Below are positions 24,001-39,000 of a stretch of 64,000 nt of DNA, piece after piece. The stretch's first letter is position 1; each line of letters begins with the position of its first letter. The notes beneath the pieces were generated by a model, which saw only the letters and a list, made by a program, of their open reading frames with translations, was not told where the DNA came from and made no database searches. The stretch spans positions 1 through 64,000 of the forward strand of contig SJOL01001110.1 in NCBI GenBank assembly GCA_004794785.1, in the 5' to 3' direction. Both the position numbers and the translations under genes were made by a program. Source of the DNA: Opisthorchis felineus (taxonomy: Eukaryota > Platyhelminthes > Trematoda > Opisthorchiida > Opisthorchiidae).

Positions 24001-27000
24001 CACAGTGTGGCCTGTTCTGTTGAATGGATGTGAGACTTGACCTGTTCGAGCACCGGAACTGAGACGTGTTCAGGTATTTGACAACCGTTGTCTCAGAGCC
24101 ATAGCTCGTGTAGTTTGGTGTCGCAGAATCTGTAACGAGGCCATTAGAAAGCGAGTTTTCGCTTGTGCAGCGAACACTCACACAGAAGCTGCGTTGGTTA
24201 GGCCATGAATAGCACATGCCAAACCACCGTTTGCCGAAGAGGGTTCTGTTTCCCGCGCCCAATTCAGAGTGGCGTAAGCAGAGAGGTGACCAATCCTTGA
24301 CCTTGCAGAAGGGTATAAAAGAGACTACGAAAAGTCCGGGTGCTATCGGTCCGACTCGCCTTCCAGGATGGGAGCGGCGTAATCCCCACTACTCCTGGTT
24401 GGAGACGCTGAAAGATACGGCTGCTAATCGATATCAGTGGCGTTCTTGTTGCCAGTTTCTAATCATATTGCTCGAATGGGTGTCTGAAGGTGTGGGCACC
24501 CCGGAATGATTGTGGTACGTTAGTATTAAGTCCTTTCCCCATCCAGTATTCTTCTCTTCACAGTAAGGCGAAGCATCACTGTTGAACACTGATCTTATGC
24601 CGTTGGTGATTTTGATGCCGTTTGTGATGGTGATGATGTTGGTATTACTGCTGGTTTACTGAATTCATAATTACCAATGTGGTTCCTTATTTGAACAGAG
24701 AATATGGCTTTGTGAATGTTTTAATTGTGTAACTTATTAACAGCTGCTTCTGGTTGATCCGTATGTGGATTTCCACTTTGGAGATCGCATGTTGATGAGA
24801 ATTTAAGAAATCTCATGCTGTCTGCTTTTCCGTAGCAATCCTCTTGTCAGCTCGAGCTCGAGATAGCTCAGTCGTTAGGGCTCGACTTACTGACCTGGAA
24901 GGTCCGTACTTGGCACCTAACCTTAGCATTTGTTGAGGCTGCTCCTGTCTAGGCTCGGACAACCTGACAGTATCTCAACCCTCGCGATTTCTCTGAGTGG
25001 CATGGCAGCTGAGCACCGGAAGTGTGTTACAGCTGGACGATTATGATCATTACATTGTTATTTTACTAGCCCGCCAAACAATTGCATGGTATCTTGGTAG
25101 CCGGCACAAATTTGCCATTGAACGACCGCCTATCGCGTTTGTTTCAGGAACTCGGCTTCCGCTTGTATCCCCGGTATAAGCAGGTCCTGATCTTATGTGT
25201 AGTACTGCTTTGGGAGAACAACTTCGATGTTCTAAGTGGACCCACTTAAACCCTTTGAACTGCACATTATGCCGCCCGTTACCTGCCTTCGGGACAACGT
25301 TTCCCTGCACGGAATAGCGCAATACACGCAAACTCCTAACTTTTACTTGTACTCATTCGTTCATTGATTCATTCATTGATTCAATCATTCATTCATTCAT
25401 TCATTCATCCGTAAATGGACGGAACGCGCTCGATATTTCCAGTTTGCACTCTAGGGTGGGAGGGGGGTCAGCTGAATCTCTTGTTTGTAATATTCTTCAA
25501 ATGATTATGATTCCCTAAGGCCGCCATAGAAGAAATTAAAGATGTCGGGGCATTTTCTTTGCCGTAATCCTACTTATAAAACTAACGAGTCCTACACTCT
25601 CCCACTTCCCAGTGATCGAAATTGTATCAACTTGAACCAATGTGCCTTTGGTGATAAGTTGATTCATTGATTGATGGTTGATCGACTATCGGGAGGGACA
25701 GATTCGTGAGAATGAAGCTGGGTTTCGCCGTGACCGAGGATGCATCGACTAAGAGATCGAAGCCGGTATTGGACTATGCGGTAGTCTTCACCAGCCCTTT
25801 TTTATTGTGGCATCCAGACCCGATTTCCTCTGCACTGTCGTCCACGAATTAACGGTCCCGGATTCAATTCTCCAGTTCTTGCTGTGCGGCAGAAAGCGCT
25901 GATACTCACATGACCGGAACATTCAAATCAGCTGTTTTGATCACATCGGGCTTGGGATGTCACGTGCTACTCGCCCGTGACTCTTTCACCTGAAGATGAT
26001 TAGGCATTCTAGTTCGCGTAGCAAGGCATCCGCTGAGTTATCGGACGACTTGTTGGTTGATCTAGACTTAAAATCCCTTTCGTACACCAGCTGGTCAGTA
26101 GTAATAGCATGAAATGGCTTTGAAAAGGGAACTGCACTCATTTGCAAATTACTTTGGTGTTAACTGGTAACTCAACTGAATCTGTCGTTTATGTTTGATG
26201 GAAACTCTGCCTGATGAACCCCCAGAAGGGTGAAGCTAGGAATAGATTGTCGAAGGTTATTGTGTTCCGTCAAGAACTTGAGGTCGTTTTCCCGTGTAGA
26301 ACACGCAACAAATACCAACCATGGTGGAAAATTACTATTGGATGAAGCACTGTCTAAAGTGGTGATAAACAACTCTTGCGCTTTATTGTTTGTGTACTTC
26401 GAATAAGAGATAGTTTGCTCATACGTCATACGCTACTCATAAGGTTGCTTAAAAACATCATAAACAAGAGATTCAATTGGGTTCCAGGTGAGTCTCCCGT
26501 CAAAACCAAATTGGTGTGCAAATGAGTGTATTTCGCTAAGATAGTTTTCTCGCTAGCAGACCAGAGGACCACTTTAAAGAGACGATCTAATTTAACTCCG
26601 TAACTTTACTTTTCAGCATCCTTGTTTCGTAATTACTCGTTCACTTACACCTGTATAGTCATCCGTGACGGATATTTAGCCCGTTCGTCCAATTGCCACT
26701 TGTCCAGTTAAGCATCGCAGCTAGTCGGGTTTTCTTACAATTGTGTGGAGGGCCAACCAATATGGAGCTGACACTAACTAGCACCGATGAGTACATTTTG
26801 TATCGGCTTGCATCCCGCCACAATTTTCCATCAAATAAAAGAACGCAACCATGTGGTACGACAGGAAAGGATATGACAACTTGGATTGGAGTGATCCACT
26901 GAAACGCTTCTGTGTGCTTTATGTCTGGCCTTTAGTGAAGCATTCGAGTGAAGTACGCGGCAACATGTCGACCAGAGTCCGCGTGCAGCCCACATTCGTG

Positions 27001-30000
27001 CGCTTCTCTGTGGTTGAACAACCTATGCACATTTTTTACGAATGCATCTCTTCTGTATCATCTTAAGATGCATAACAGGGCTTGCGCACGTAAAAACTCG
27101 TATCAGTTGTTTACGTTTGTTCTTTGGTAGAGTGCAGAACTGTGGACATTTAACTGCAAGTTCAGTTGTGATCGATCGTCACGTCGTGCACTTTACTGCT
27201 GTGCTTCTCGGTCTCTCGCTTACCTCACGTTCACTGTCATCACGTGGTGCTTTTCGTCCGCCGGATGCTACCAGTGAAGTACGCATCACAATGATAATTT
27301 TCGTTAGGAAAAGAGTCAGAATACGTAATGATACCAAGTTCTGGTCAGTTTAGCTGCAGTGAAGATAAAAGCACACGTCAGAACGTACTATGCAATGTCA
27401 TGCCTGAGGTGCAGCGTATCTACTTTAGTTGGCTTATGGGCACACACCCACACATCAATTATGTTAGGCCTCGGTGACCCCATACCTCTTTTATTCTCCG
27501 TCTGTAACAGTGAAATATAACCATTGAGTCTTTGTTTAGTATTCTGGTAACTAAATGCGCCCCAAGCGCTCTGCGAAATCCGGATGTTTGTTCCGTTCTA
27601 TCCGGTTCCTGCGATCAAATGGCTGTGTTTATCCTGAGGAATCTCAAACTTCTTTATTGCTTGTCTGGGGCTTCCTCAAGAGGATTGTACGGTTGTCGCT
27701 TCCCTTCAACCCTTATTACTTCTCCAGTTTGTCGTATACAATCCCCGGATCATTCTTTGGTAGGACCGGAACTTGCACAGTTTCTGTAACAAACACCAGA
27801 CGGACCGCGCTATATAGTCCTCCGTCTACCGCATATAATAGACGGTTGATAAAGGGTGGGACGTCGTCATCTTCGAAAGGTGGACTGGAATAAATCGGTT
27901 TCATTGCAGAGCTTGAAACCGCGCTTCTCTTTTGGTTTGGAATGCTTCATGACACATTTCAGTTACCGCTTTTTGCTGGGGTCTGTCGGTAGGCATGTTT
28001 CACGCGCTTCTATTCCGTTGCAGCCCAGTGCGGCCTGTAGAAGTTTCTGTTTTTGCCACACTTCTGGATATTGTGTTATCCGGTCCTCAGCTTCGACTGA
28101 TATTGTGGAATTGAACACTTCGACGGTAAAATTTGGGTTTTCTGAACATTACTGATTAATTGGTGGAACCCTTATGCGTATGGTCTGAATAGGTAGAAAC
28201 TATATAAAAAGCAAGTTCCCTTATGTTTACTGGAGTTTGCCCCAGACATGGCTCATGAATATGTCTGCTTATACTGGTCTTTCCAATGGCCCCACCCTCT
28301 ACTTGTCCCCAGCGGGTTCCACTAAAAACTATTCGTTTTTTCATACAGTCCCTTAGAAGTGCAAATGCATAATTCAACGATAGTCCCAGCGAAATGTTAC
28401 TTTCCGCTGCAAGATTATTATTAGTAATGACAATAGTAATTGTTTCAGCTGTTTTAATTAGTTCACGGTAATCCGCTTCGTTCTTACTAGCGGTGTCGAT
28501 TTGTTTTTTTACCGACCATGAATTTGGGTCGATGCAGTTGCTCGAAACGACGCGGGATCCGCGTTAGTTGGTGGCCCAATTAGCTGATCGTTTTTTTTTT
28601 GCGGTAAGTTGAGTTGAAGGATGTTAAGTTTAGTGTGCGTGATTGCTTGATAGGGTTCGTTCATTCTAGTGTGCTGAATTGACGAGTCTGGATTTAACAA
28701 CACTGCCAAATGAGCATTATCCAATGATGGCGGTGAGCCTGTGGTTTGTTTCGACTTTATTGTTTAAACTCTTCGGATAACTAAAATGCTTCCGAGAAAA
28801 ATGAAACCAATCAACCATTGAACTTATGCTCGAAAAAAAGATACCCAAATCAATTGCAGAAACCACAAGGATATAGGCCTTACCGTAGTTGTAATGCGGC
28901 AACTACTAATACTGCGACATGACCTCATCACTTGAGATGCAAGTCCAAGGACATTAGGCAGAGTTTCGGTCAAGTAGAGGGTGCATTGACTACATCTTTA
29001 CATTGCGCAGTGTTTGAACGGTCTCACGCACACCGCTGACTACCTTGGTAGTTTTTCTAGGCTCCCAACAAACTTTCGACCCCGCGTACAGATCGGCTCC
29101 CCCACCTATATCTGGTCAACAGAAAATGCCATTGAAGTTTGGAAAAATTCTGTGTTCCCTTTATTTCCATATCTCTGGTAGCGGTACTGTCTATACTTAG
29201 CTGTTTCTTCACAACTACTGGGGTCTATCAGGGTTTTGTCTTCTCCCCCTCTTGTTTGATTATGACGTCGGTATTGTCATGGAGTGCACTGGGTATGGAA
29301 ATCAAATCCGCAGGAACATTGATAGGCTGGGACATTGCTCTGTTATTTTGCGATCACATGCCCGCACAAACTGCTATAAATAGAGCATCAGAAGCGGTAC
29401 ATAGTTGGTAATTTGTTGGAATATTGGTAGCTCGGGTGCATTAGTTGGTAATTGATCAGGTGGCTGTTGATCTGTTCGCTGAGCTTGGCAATTGATTTGC
29501 AAACGTTTCGTCACCATTCGAGGAGACATCTTCAGTTCGCTGTTGGGGTGGCGGTACATAGTTTCGGTAGATATTTTACGCTTCCAAAGCGCAAAGTCTT
29601 ACTTCAGAGTACCCTTTGAAACTTTACAATGAGGTGCTCAAATTTATCCACAGGTTTACTGTTCTTGGCATCTGCACTGTTGCAGGTGAAGTCAGTGAAC
29701 GCATCATGGGGCACGAGCGATGTTCGCCAGCTTGTGTCATCATTGACGTCCGTAAGGAATTTCGATAAGGCCAAAGAGACTTGTGTACAAAACCATCCTG
29801 ACAGCAGCCCGACTTAACGCCAGTGAATCCTTGCCTGTTTGGTCTGAAGCCTTCAGGCGTCTTCAAATATTTGATCACCGATGTTTTCGTAGTATAGTAG
29901 ATGGTAACTGACTTCAGAACTTGAATTCGTCAGTAGAAGTAGTCTGTGGGTACCAGATAATGAGTCGGATTCGCTTGAGTGGAAAATATACCTTATCAGG

Positions 30001-33000
30001 TTAAGATGGTTAGAGCATATACTACGTACGTCCGACCATTGTCTACCAAAAGCGGACGTATTTTGCGCTCCAATCCCCTGTTAGCGAAAGGCTCGCAGAG
30101 GACGGGCAATGACATGGTGATGCAAAATGAAAGCGGCTACCGGTAACTTGAGTGCTCTTGGATCTTCACGCCCTCCGGAGTAGTTGAAAACCCTTTTGGA
30201 CATAGCACGTAACCAATCCTAGTGTAGTTCTTGCTGTCATTTGCTAGCCAGACTGCTCTCCAAAAAAATCGTTCAGCTGTAGCACCCTTTCGGTGCCTAG
30301 CTGCCATGCCACCCGAAGGAAGCACGAGGGCTGGGATACTGCCAGGTTGCCCAAGCCTAGACAGGGGAAGTCGAGAGGCGGAGGTCGGGTTCGAACCACG
30401 GACCTTCCGGTCAGTAGAGTCGCGCTTGAGCCATCTCGCTCCACTGCTCTCCAAACACTTGTCTGTTGGACCTTAGTTGGTTGAGGTTCGCATAGGATTC
30501 TGTATCAGTCCTGCTCAGATTTGGTTATGTCAATGGTTTAGGAAGGCCGAGGCACGTCACTCTTGACAGCCTTCCCTGAGGACTTAGAGGTTTCTGTATT
30601 CTCTCCCCACCGTCCACATTTTGCTAGGATCTTCTTCCACCATGGTTACATGGTAGCTAGGCACCAGTCCCCGCGATAGATGCATGACCCTGCCATGATA
30701 GCTGTGCACTTGAACCAGCTTGCATTGTCTTAAGATATGTTTTCCAAACATCCCGAACTGTGTTCGCACCTGTGTTGATTGATGCAAAATTTAAGTCCCA
30801 TTGGCAAGTGTTTTTGTTACTCGAGTTCGGCACGTTGAATGACTGATGGCGCTATTTGTCGTCCCTCGGTTTTGGCCAGAGAGACCGTGCGCACTGATAC
30901 TGTTGAACTTGCCTTGCAAAGCCTTTTTGGATTTGAAAAGACTGGCATATTTTGCGTACATGGTGGAACGTCAGTTGTTTCTTCGTGTAATTTCCGGTTT
31001 ACGTCTGTTTTTCTCTTCCATATGTAGGTCAAGGCTGTACAGCAGCAGAAACGTGGCTTGACCTCTAGCACTCAGAAATCGTTGACTTCCAGTTCACCAA
31101 GCCCACCCAAACGGTTGTTGACACGTGTCCAGTCAAATCCAACCCCCTCGGGTGACGTTCGATCGAACGGGACTAATGGTCTAATGCCATCGTCCAATGG
31201 CGGGTCCACGACGAAATCCTCAAAGTTGCATTCTGCCAGCCTACTAGGGTCCCCAATCACATTATCTCAGTTTCCGACAGACGAGGAGAATTCCAGTGCT
31301 CCCGGTGGACCCGGATCCGTCCCACCTGTGCTACATGAGTCTGCAAAGTCTAAATTCTCATTGACACCCGAGAATGTCTCATCCAACCCGAGGAGAATTC
31401 ACGCAGTTAAATCCCAAATTTCCGATCCAGGAGCTCCTCCGATCTTGGATAAAAACACCTATAAGTATGTATTTATCCATGGTGCTTAAACTCAACCGTA
31501 TATTATGTTTCACCGCATCGACTCAACGTTCTCCATTGGTAAATTCAGAAAGTCTACCTTCGGAAACGACCCGTTTGTTAGGTGCGTACATCCTGCCGAA
31601 GGTGATTGCCCCCAGGAAATCGTTATCTTCTGGAGAGGGCTGTTCTTTCTTTGGAACGGAGCATTTTAACCAGTGTCGTTACCACCAGCAAATTGCAGAG
31701 CGTTTATTTACTGAAATAGTAGTGCAAAACAGATTGTTTGTGTTACATTTATGGGCAAAGTCACTCAAACTTTGGCACCAATGAAAGTCTACCTCTGGTT
31801 ACCTGCACCGCAACATCCCCGTTTCTGTAATAACGGTATTTTCCTCAGCTTAATTCTCGGCCTGAACCTCCCAAGCTAGAATTCCCTTCAAAAACAACCA
31901 CCAAAGGTGCACAACGTATATTAACGCCCAAATCCATGTCAGAAAAACCAGTACAGCGCGTCACATATAAAGTGAATGCCGCCTTCTGGATACGGCGTTG
32001 GCAACCAGCATTCGGCGAATATTGATTGACTGTTGGGTCCATGCTTTCGACTAATCAGAGCTCGCCTTGATGCCAAACCGACAAGTGGCCCGAACTTTTG
32101 GCAAATCTTGTGCGGGATAGGCTTCTCGACCGTAGCAGCGCCTAACTGCTAGCGGTAAAGCGGTATCAGTGTGGAATTCCGCCTAACAATTTCCCTACAG
32201 CGATCTACAAAAAATATCCGTTTTTAACTGACGTTATTACTGGACAGTCGCATCCCTAGACGCGTGATTTGAGATCTTTTCCTAAAAATTCGTAACTGGC
32301 TGTTGATCAGGCGATCAACAGTCAACAAGCACTTTTCCGTCAACTGTCTTGTTGTAATGAATAAGTTTCACTTTTGCTTCTGTTTGTGTTCTGTTCTGTT
32401 TGTCATGGTGGTTATTCTGCTTTTTAGGTGATTGCGAACACTTGACGAGAAATGACCTAACACCATTGTTTTTCCGTATTTCCTAATAGCATGCGTCAAC
32501 TGCTGAATGTCTGCCTAATGTGATGGCTTTTTGAAGGCCACGTGGGTCATTGCTGTTGAATGAGCTTGACTTCATGTCTAGCTGGATTCGTATCTTTCGA
32601 CTCACCATTCAAATCGATGAGGTAGCTCAGTAGTCCTCCCCTTCCTCTGGAAGGTTTGTAAACCTCAGAGGATGCTAGCGCCCAAGTGGGAGGTGCATTA
32701 GGGGGGAGGGTATAGCGTTTAAGTGGTTAGTAACACTCAGAGGAGTGGAAGGGGATACTGAAGCGTGAGGCAGCTTGTGTGGCATTGGCGGTTAACTTCA
32801 CTGCTTCGTCTAAAGGCTGTGTCAAAATGCTCGAATGAATTTGTTACCTTTTCATCCAGTCATCAACCATAGCAACACCCGTGCTGAATACATGTTCTTC
32901 ACCATTGTGTTTCACTTTCATTGTCACTGGTGTTGTCACGAGCACATGACACATCAATCAGCTGCGCACCATTCTTCGGGACGACTGTCATTTGATCTGC

Positions 33001-36000
33001 GGACAAATCAAACCAGCTTAGATCACATGCACTCACACAAACACCGCTACGGTTATGAACCAGCCGGTGCAATCATACAAGTTGACTCGGGTTGTGTTGC
33101 TGCTCATTTGTGAGCGTAAATGCAAATTGAAGTTGCCGAACTAGAGGCACTATACGCTCCCGGTTATTCCGTACCCTGTTGATATTCGTCCACTTAATGT
33201 GCAGCGCGCAGGCTGCCTCGAGATTTCACTGCGAAAATATTCTATACCAGGTACTCCATCGAGCCTCCGCTTCCAACAGTTTAGGTGGTTGTGTGAGCTC
33301 AAATATGACCAACTGCTCTTTCTGCCAAATTTGTTTATCTCAAATTCCGAGGATTACGTCTACGTGATCAGCCTCGAACAGGATGAAACTGAAGGTGGGT
33401 TGTCTGGGGACTTTAGGGAACTGTCCCGTACTACTAATGTTGATACGCGAAGTAAGTGAAATGCGCAAAGTATAGCGCATTTACAGGCATATGCTGCCCC
33501 CGGCTCTAATGGACAATAGTTGGTCGAATTGGTGTGGTTTTTGGACGAGTATCTTGTAAACTTGTAAAGCGCTGGTGTTGTTTGGGTTCGACCTTGCCTG
33601 CTAACCTACAAAAGCCACCTTGTAACTGTTTTGGTTAATGAAAGTGCATGCCTCGTCCAGTGCGTGGTCTGTGATAAGTTCATCCCGATGCTGAATTTGT
33701 GGCTGTTGCTTCAGGTGGTGGAAAATTGCCCGCCTTGTTGCTCAAATGCACACGTGGACCAACCAGATCCTGACGAACGGGTATTCAGTGGAGACTTGGA
33801 TCTTGCTTGTGATTTTCTTCAATCGACTTTGCGGCACAAAAGCTGACTCAGAGTTCATTGGGGCCTATATTCAAGGTGTCCTTTGTAAGCCATAATTCCC
33901 CGGAGTTTGGTGTTAGCTGGCATTGAGGAGGATCGCGGAACTCGATTTTATGGGACATACAATAGGAAGTTTCCGGTGACTCGCTTTCATGCGCTTTTAT
34001 GGACGATATTCACTTGTTTTGCTTACTAGCGAAAAATCCTTTTTAGGTTTTTCAATCCTTCCGGCAAGCGGATAAACGATCGACCCAAAGAGTGTTGCCG
34101 TTTTTTGGAGTGAAGGCTGGCCCACTGTATTTAAAGCTGCACACACATACCAATGTCAACGCTGATGCTGTCGTCTATGATGATGATGACAAACGCCACT
34201 TCGTTCATCGTCCGTATTGCTTCAAAGGCAGGATGCAGAAGGGAAAAAGATCTTGGTCTTGGATTCGACAGTGAAAGTGTACTGACGAATTCCTTTGAAA
34301 ATCTTGTGGCGACCGTAGCGATTTACAACGAAAACATCGATGTCATCCGCAAATGTTAAGTTCAGTTTGGCGCACTTCATTCCAATTCTGCTCTATCATA
34401 CCCATTGACAGCACGTTGTATGATCCGGTCGATCACGCAGTCAAACAATACACCCCTACCGAATCCCACCATACACATATACCCGCACGTTTGTTGCCGC
34501 ATTGTAGAATCTCAATAGCATGATTATCTATGTTAGGATGCCCTTAGATTCCACCTTATTTCAGTGTTTCTCGGTTCGTGGGATCGCGCTTGAAATTCGA
34601 CGAGGTGTGCGAATTTTGATTGCTACCAACTGTAGCTTTACACCACAATAGGGTGCACCGTAAATATTGTGGCTTTTGCCTGAGTAACAACATGTGTCGA
34701 TCCATCTTATGACGTTATGATTGTCATAAACAACTCAGTCACTTCTCTTGTGAAAATGTAGAGGAATAGAGTTGCTCCAATTCTGTGGAAATATTTCGCT
34801 ATCCCAGACCGGATAGGAGAAAATGTGGGCCAGTGTAAAAAGTTTATCTGCGCTTAGATTTATGCGAAGATCCCCTCTTCAACCAGCCGGTGATTTCACC
34901 CCGCGCTGGAAGATCGCAGTTTGCATCGTGCTATATAGTTAGAGACGTACCCGGGCACATGCAGCTAAGCAGTTGTTTGGAATGAATGACCCACGAGGAA
35001 GTTTCAGAAATTGTTTCACCGATCGCAGTATGCAGAGTGCGTTAGGCGAGTCGTCTTCTTCCGGAGACTCATCACAAAAGGAGTAATTTGACATGTCTTC
35101 TGTACTAGTCGCCGTGTCTGACTAGAAGCAGTTTCGCTCGTTAGGGTTGGCCGTCGATTGTCCCTGGGCATGTGGTAGTTCTTGTCTGTTTGGCCGGGTA
35201 GGTACACTCATCCTCCCTATAATGTCCCTCATTCGTAAAATCGTCACCCGATGAACGCCAGCTTTCAACCACCCAATTTTTTATCAATCTACATTTGAAC
35301 TTCTCCCCATAAAGACATTCTCCAGACAAAGCTCGCAAAACCGAGTGTCCTGTCAAAACACAGCATGTAAATTGTTACGCAAACACTTTGGAAGTCTCGA
35401 GTCGCTTACGCTCATAACCGTTTTTTGTTGTCTGTTCAACGCTAAAGTGTAGGGCTGTATTCCCAAGGTGGTCACATAGTCATGCCATCCGCATCTAACG
35501 TATACCAACCCGTATTTTGGATAAGATGGTGGCTTACAGTGCCACGTCTACCGTTTCTGGGAGACAGCTTATGCTCGCTTATCTGGTGCAGAATGGTCTG
35601 TCTTCAGACATTGGAACCAATCTTGACAACGAAGCGACCATATTCCTCTCCGTGGCACATATACACACCTAAGTCCATCATCCCTGTCATGCGTTTTGGT
35701 GGGATGTTGTCAGCGGAAATTTCAGTAGCTTGTGGTAGGGCATAATGGGTTGCAGACAGAATGAGGGCATATAGCGCAATGTCAATTAGTTGATTTGTAG
35801 TCGTCCAAGTCGTACACTTATAAGCTGTGAGGCGACAAAAAACTAAGTTTGCTAAAGTGTCCTTGCTATAAATGGTCTAGACATCTGGATCCAACTACTT
35901 GACACCCCTGTGTGCTTATACGGGTCTAGACGCTTGACCATCCCTGTGTTGACCCCAAGAGCAATCCCCACTCCTTATCACTTTATACCAATTGTTTCAG

Positions 36001-39000
36001 CGTCATCTATCCCTCAAAACAAGACCGAACTTCACTCATTAGACCACTCGTTCTGGAGGCCGAGCTGCTCGTTGCAAACGAGGATTGCGTTTAACATGAT
36101 GGACAACTGGAAACAGCTCGCACATTTATCCATCTGGGCTGGATCACCTAATTACTTCATTATACAGAACACTTGACATATGCAGTTGTGAACTGCACTT
36201 TTCCGACAATGCAGTAGAAAAAGCAAGTTTCTGTATCACTGGAAAACAAGGGGAAGGAAAAAGTTGGGTGTGAATCCTAAACACCAACATAAAGGATCCT
36301 ATCAGAACCTAGGAGCAGGGGACGGCTGTCATTGTTGCTCTGTTCATGAGATGATCGGTTGCTTTTTTAGCTTTGCGACGAAGTTGCGCTAAGTGACAAC
36401 AACCAGTGGGTTTGTCCTATTTGTCTCCGTTAGTGAATGTAAGACGTATAAAACACCACTGGCCAATGATAATAAACCGGTTCTATGTAAAAAAAAGTGA
36501 TCTTTGTAAAGGGGTTATATCCACCAATGGTTGGAAGGACTAAAATGATCACGCGATCGATGAGCATAATCGACCGGATTTATTTAGTTGTAAAAAGATA
36601 ACTGAACCAGCGCGGACACGAGAACATGCGGCATAGAACAAGCTTCAGGAGATTTGTTATAACTGTCGTCAAGCACAACGAAGCACCCCTCTTGCTTTTC
36701 GTGGTTTTTTTGCAGTCGAGAACATTGTCGTTATGTATTTCGGAGGATTAGTTTGTCAGTGATTTGTCCGACAGGTTCTATAGTTCCCTTGCCTTCGCAA
36801 CAGTTAGATTGTTTGTCAGAGAGAAAATTAAGGAAGTGAATTAAGACGATTGTGCATTACATTGCATTGAATTCCTCGGGATTAGCCTGTTTTAGTTGCA
36901 AAATTAGAAGGGCCATGAGGGTTATAATACTTCTGCAGTGGTAAAAAACATACGCCGTCTGGTGTCAACGTTTATTTTATCCTGTTCGGTTGCCAGACAT
37001 AACGCATCCAGTGTTTATACGTATAAGAAAAAGTTATCGACGAAGTTATTTTCATCCGAGACAGCACCGTCAGTGTGGACACTGATGATTCACTGCCGTA
37101 CAACCACAAAGTTTAAAAAAATTATATTCAAAGCCTTAGAATGAAAAGAATGGTTGAGGGAGGGGACCTGCTGCTGGCCTATCGCATGCATTCTGAGGTG
37201 TCTACACCTCCAAGCGCTCAGTCAGACAATCTGGAAAGAAACTGCCAGCACGTACGCCACTGACGTCGATCAACCGCCATTTCTTGCAATTTCCCCAGCC
37301 AAGCACAGGCGGTGTCACGGGACCCCATCCTGGAGGGCGTACAACACCAGCAACACCCGAACTCTTCGTAAACTCTTTCACTCCCTTCTGCCAAATCATA
37401 CGTTGTCCACCTGACGGCTTGCGCCATTCTGAAGGAAACACGGAGAACAACACTCGTCTCAGTAGACGGTGTCTCGGCATGCGTAACACATTGCCGAGCC
37501 ACCATAGTTGATGCTGGATGTTCTTCGCGACTGAAGTATCTGCTGCGCAACCAAATACCCGTTTTCTAATTACCTTGCCACGAATTCGTTGACGCCACCC
37601 GGCACCAGCAACACTTCTGAGACTTCGTTTGTCAAAAACCTGAAGACGCCTCACATCGTCTGCCTGCAGATGCCGTGTCCCCCAACCATATAACAATCCA
37701 GCCCATACTGTAGCCTGGCACACGCGACCCTTGAGACCGAGTGATGTGCCTTTCTGACGCCACAAGTGACGCAAATTAGCAAACGTGATTCAGGCCTTTT
37801 AGATTTTGCATTTACTTCATCAGGCACATTTCCGTCAGACGAGGTAATTAAAATTCTCAACACAACCTCCAGTGATTCTCCTTGATTTGTAAGGTGTAGG
37901 TTCAGAGATTTCACGTTATAAAGCATGACTTTACACTTTGAAGGTTCAAAGCGCATGCCGAAAGATAGAATGACGGTGGTCAGTCTATTCAACAGGGCTC
38001 GTGCTTTGTCTTGGTCTTCAAAGATAAGGGCGATGTCATCTGCGTATTCCAGATCGACAAGGCTCTCACCAGCAACAATCTGAACACCGGGGTTTTGAAG
38101 ACTGTCCAGCGTTCGCCTCATTATTTCATCAATGATGAAGTTGAACAAGAATGGAGAGAGTGGACATCCTTGTCAACGAAATGGGACGAACAAACAGTTG
38201 ATCCGTCAAATGGAAGTTCGGTGAATCACGCCTGAATTCCAAGTGTTTAATTATGTCGAGGTAGCTTAGTTGACTGAGTAACCTGTCTCGGTTGTATTTT
38301 AAAGCAATCGGTTCAAATCAGTTCTGGGCTCGTCCTTGTCCTCGCAGTCCTTGATAACAAACCACTGAAACCTCGCAGCCTGTATGATCTTTGTTACTAA
38401 TCCGTTATGCGCACAATCACCCGTTTATGACATGACAAATTCCGCGTTCAACTTTTCTGTGTGCGACTTGATTGCTTACAGTAAGGCGCAGCTACAGCAG
38501 TATCATACTAGTAGTCACGATTGATGTCGTCCTATATGGGAAGATGATCGATTGCTACTCATGGACAAGGTTTCTTCGAGAGAAAGCACCAACTCATGTA
38601 CTGTGTGCTCATATGTGCGTGTGGGAGATGAGGGTGTCTCTGTGGGGACCCATCTGTTGACAGCTGTTTGTCTGTCAAGTGAAACTGAGTTTGACTGTTG
38701 ACTATCTACAGTCAAACACCATCACTTTAGCCGTTATCCGCTCAAAGCAGAAAAGTTTTTGACGCATTCGGTGCGTCGGTGCGATTAGCCGGATTCACTA
38801 ATCAGGCATGTGATGATCACGTGATATTTCATTTTCAGATTGCATGTTTTGTTTCGATGCAAACTCAACTTATTCGAATAATGTTTTGCGTACTAGATGT
38901 CTCTTGCACGTACTTATTAAACTAGGAGTTCATTCGGTTGAAAAGTGTACTGTCTTTCGATTTGACCATTTGTTAGTCGTTGGAAGATCAGTGACCAGTG

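Noticed and set aside
25355..25411. CRISPR-like or regulatory tandem array
   Set aside because: It is a plain ATTC microsatellite with no spacers.
30137..30454. Open frames with [23 protein letters not shown] peptides (also at 10427, 11468, 11535, 39394, 43626, 45233, 61507) as a protein family
   Set aside because: They are translations of the tRNA-derived SINE in either direction, starting at box B; the repeated peptide is a by-product of the repeated DNA.
37202..37774. 190-codon minus frame as a host gene
   Set aside because: It carries RTE-type C-terminal blocks ([19 protein letters not shown]) and continues into an RT domain; it is retrotransposon.
38255..38335. Another SINE head (GAGGTAGCTTAGTTGAC and GGTTCAAATCAG)
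   Set aside because: Box A and B-like strings are present but no family body follows and spacing is loose; too weak to list as a feature.
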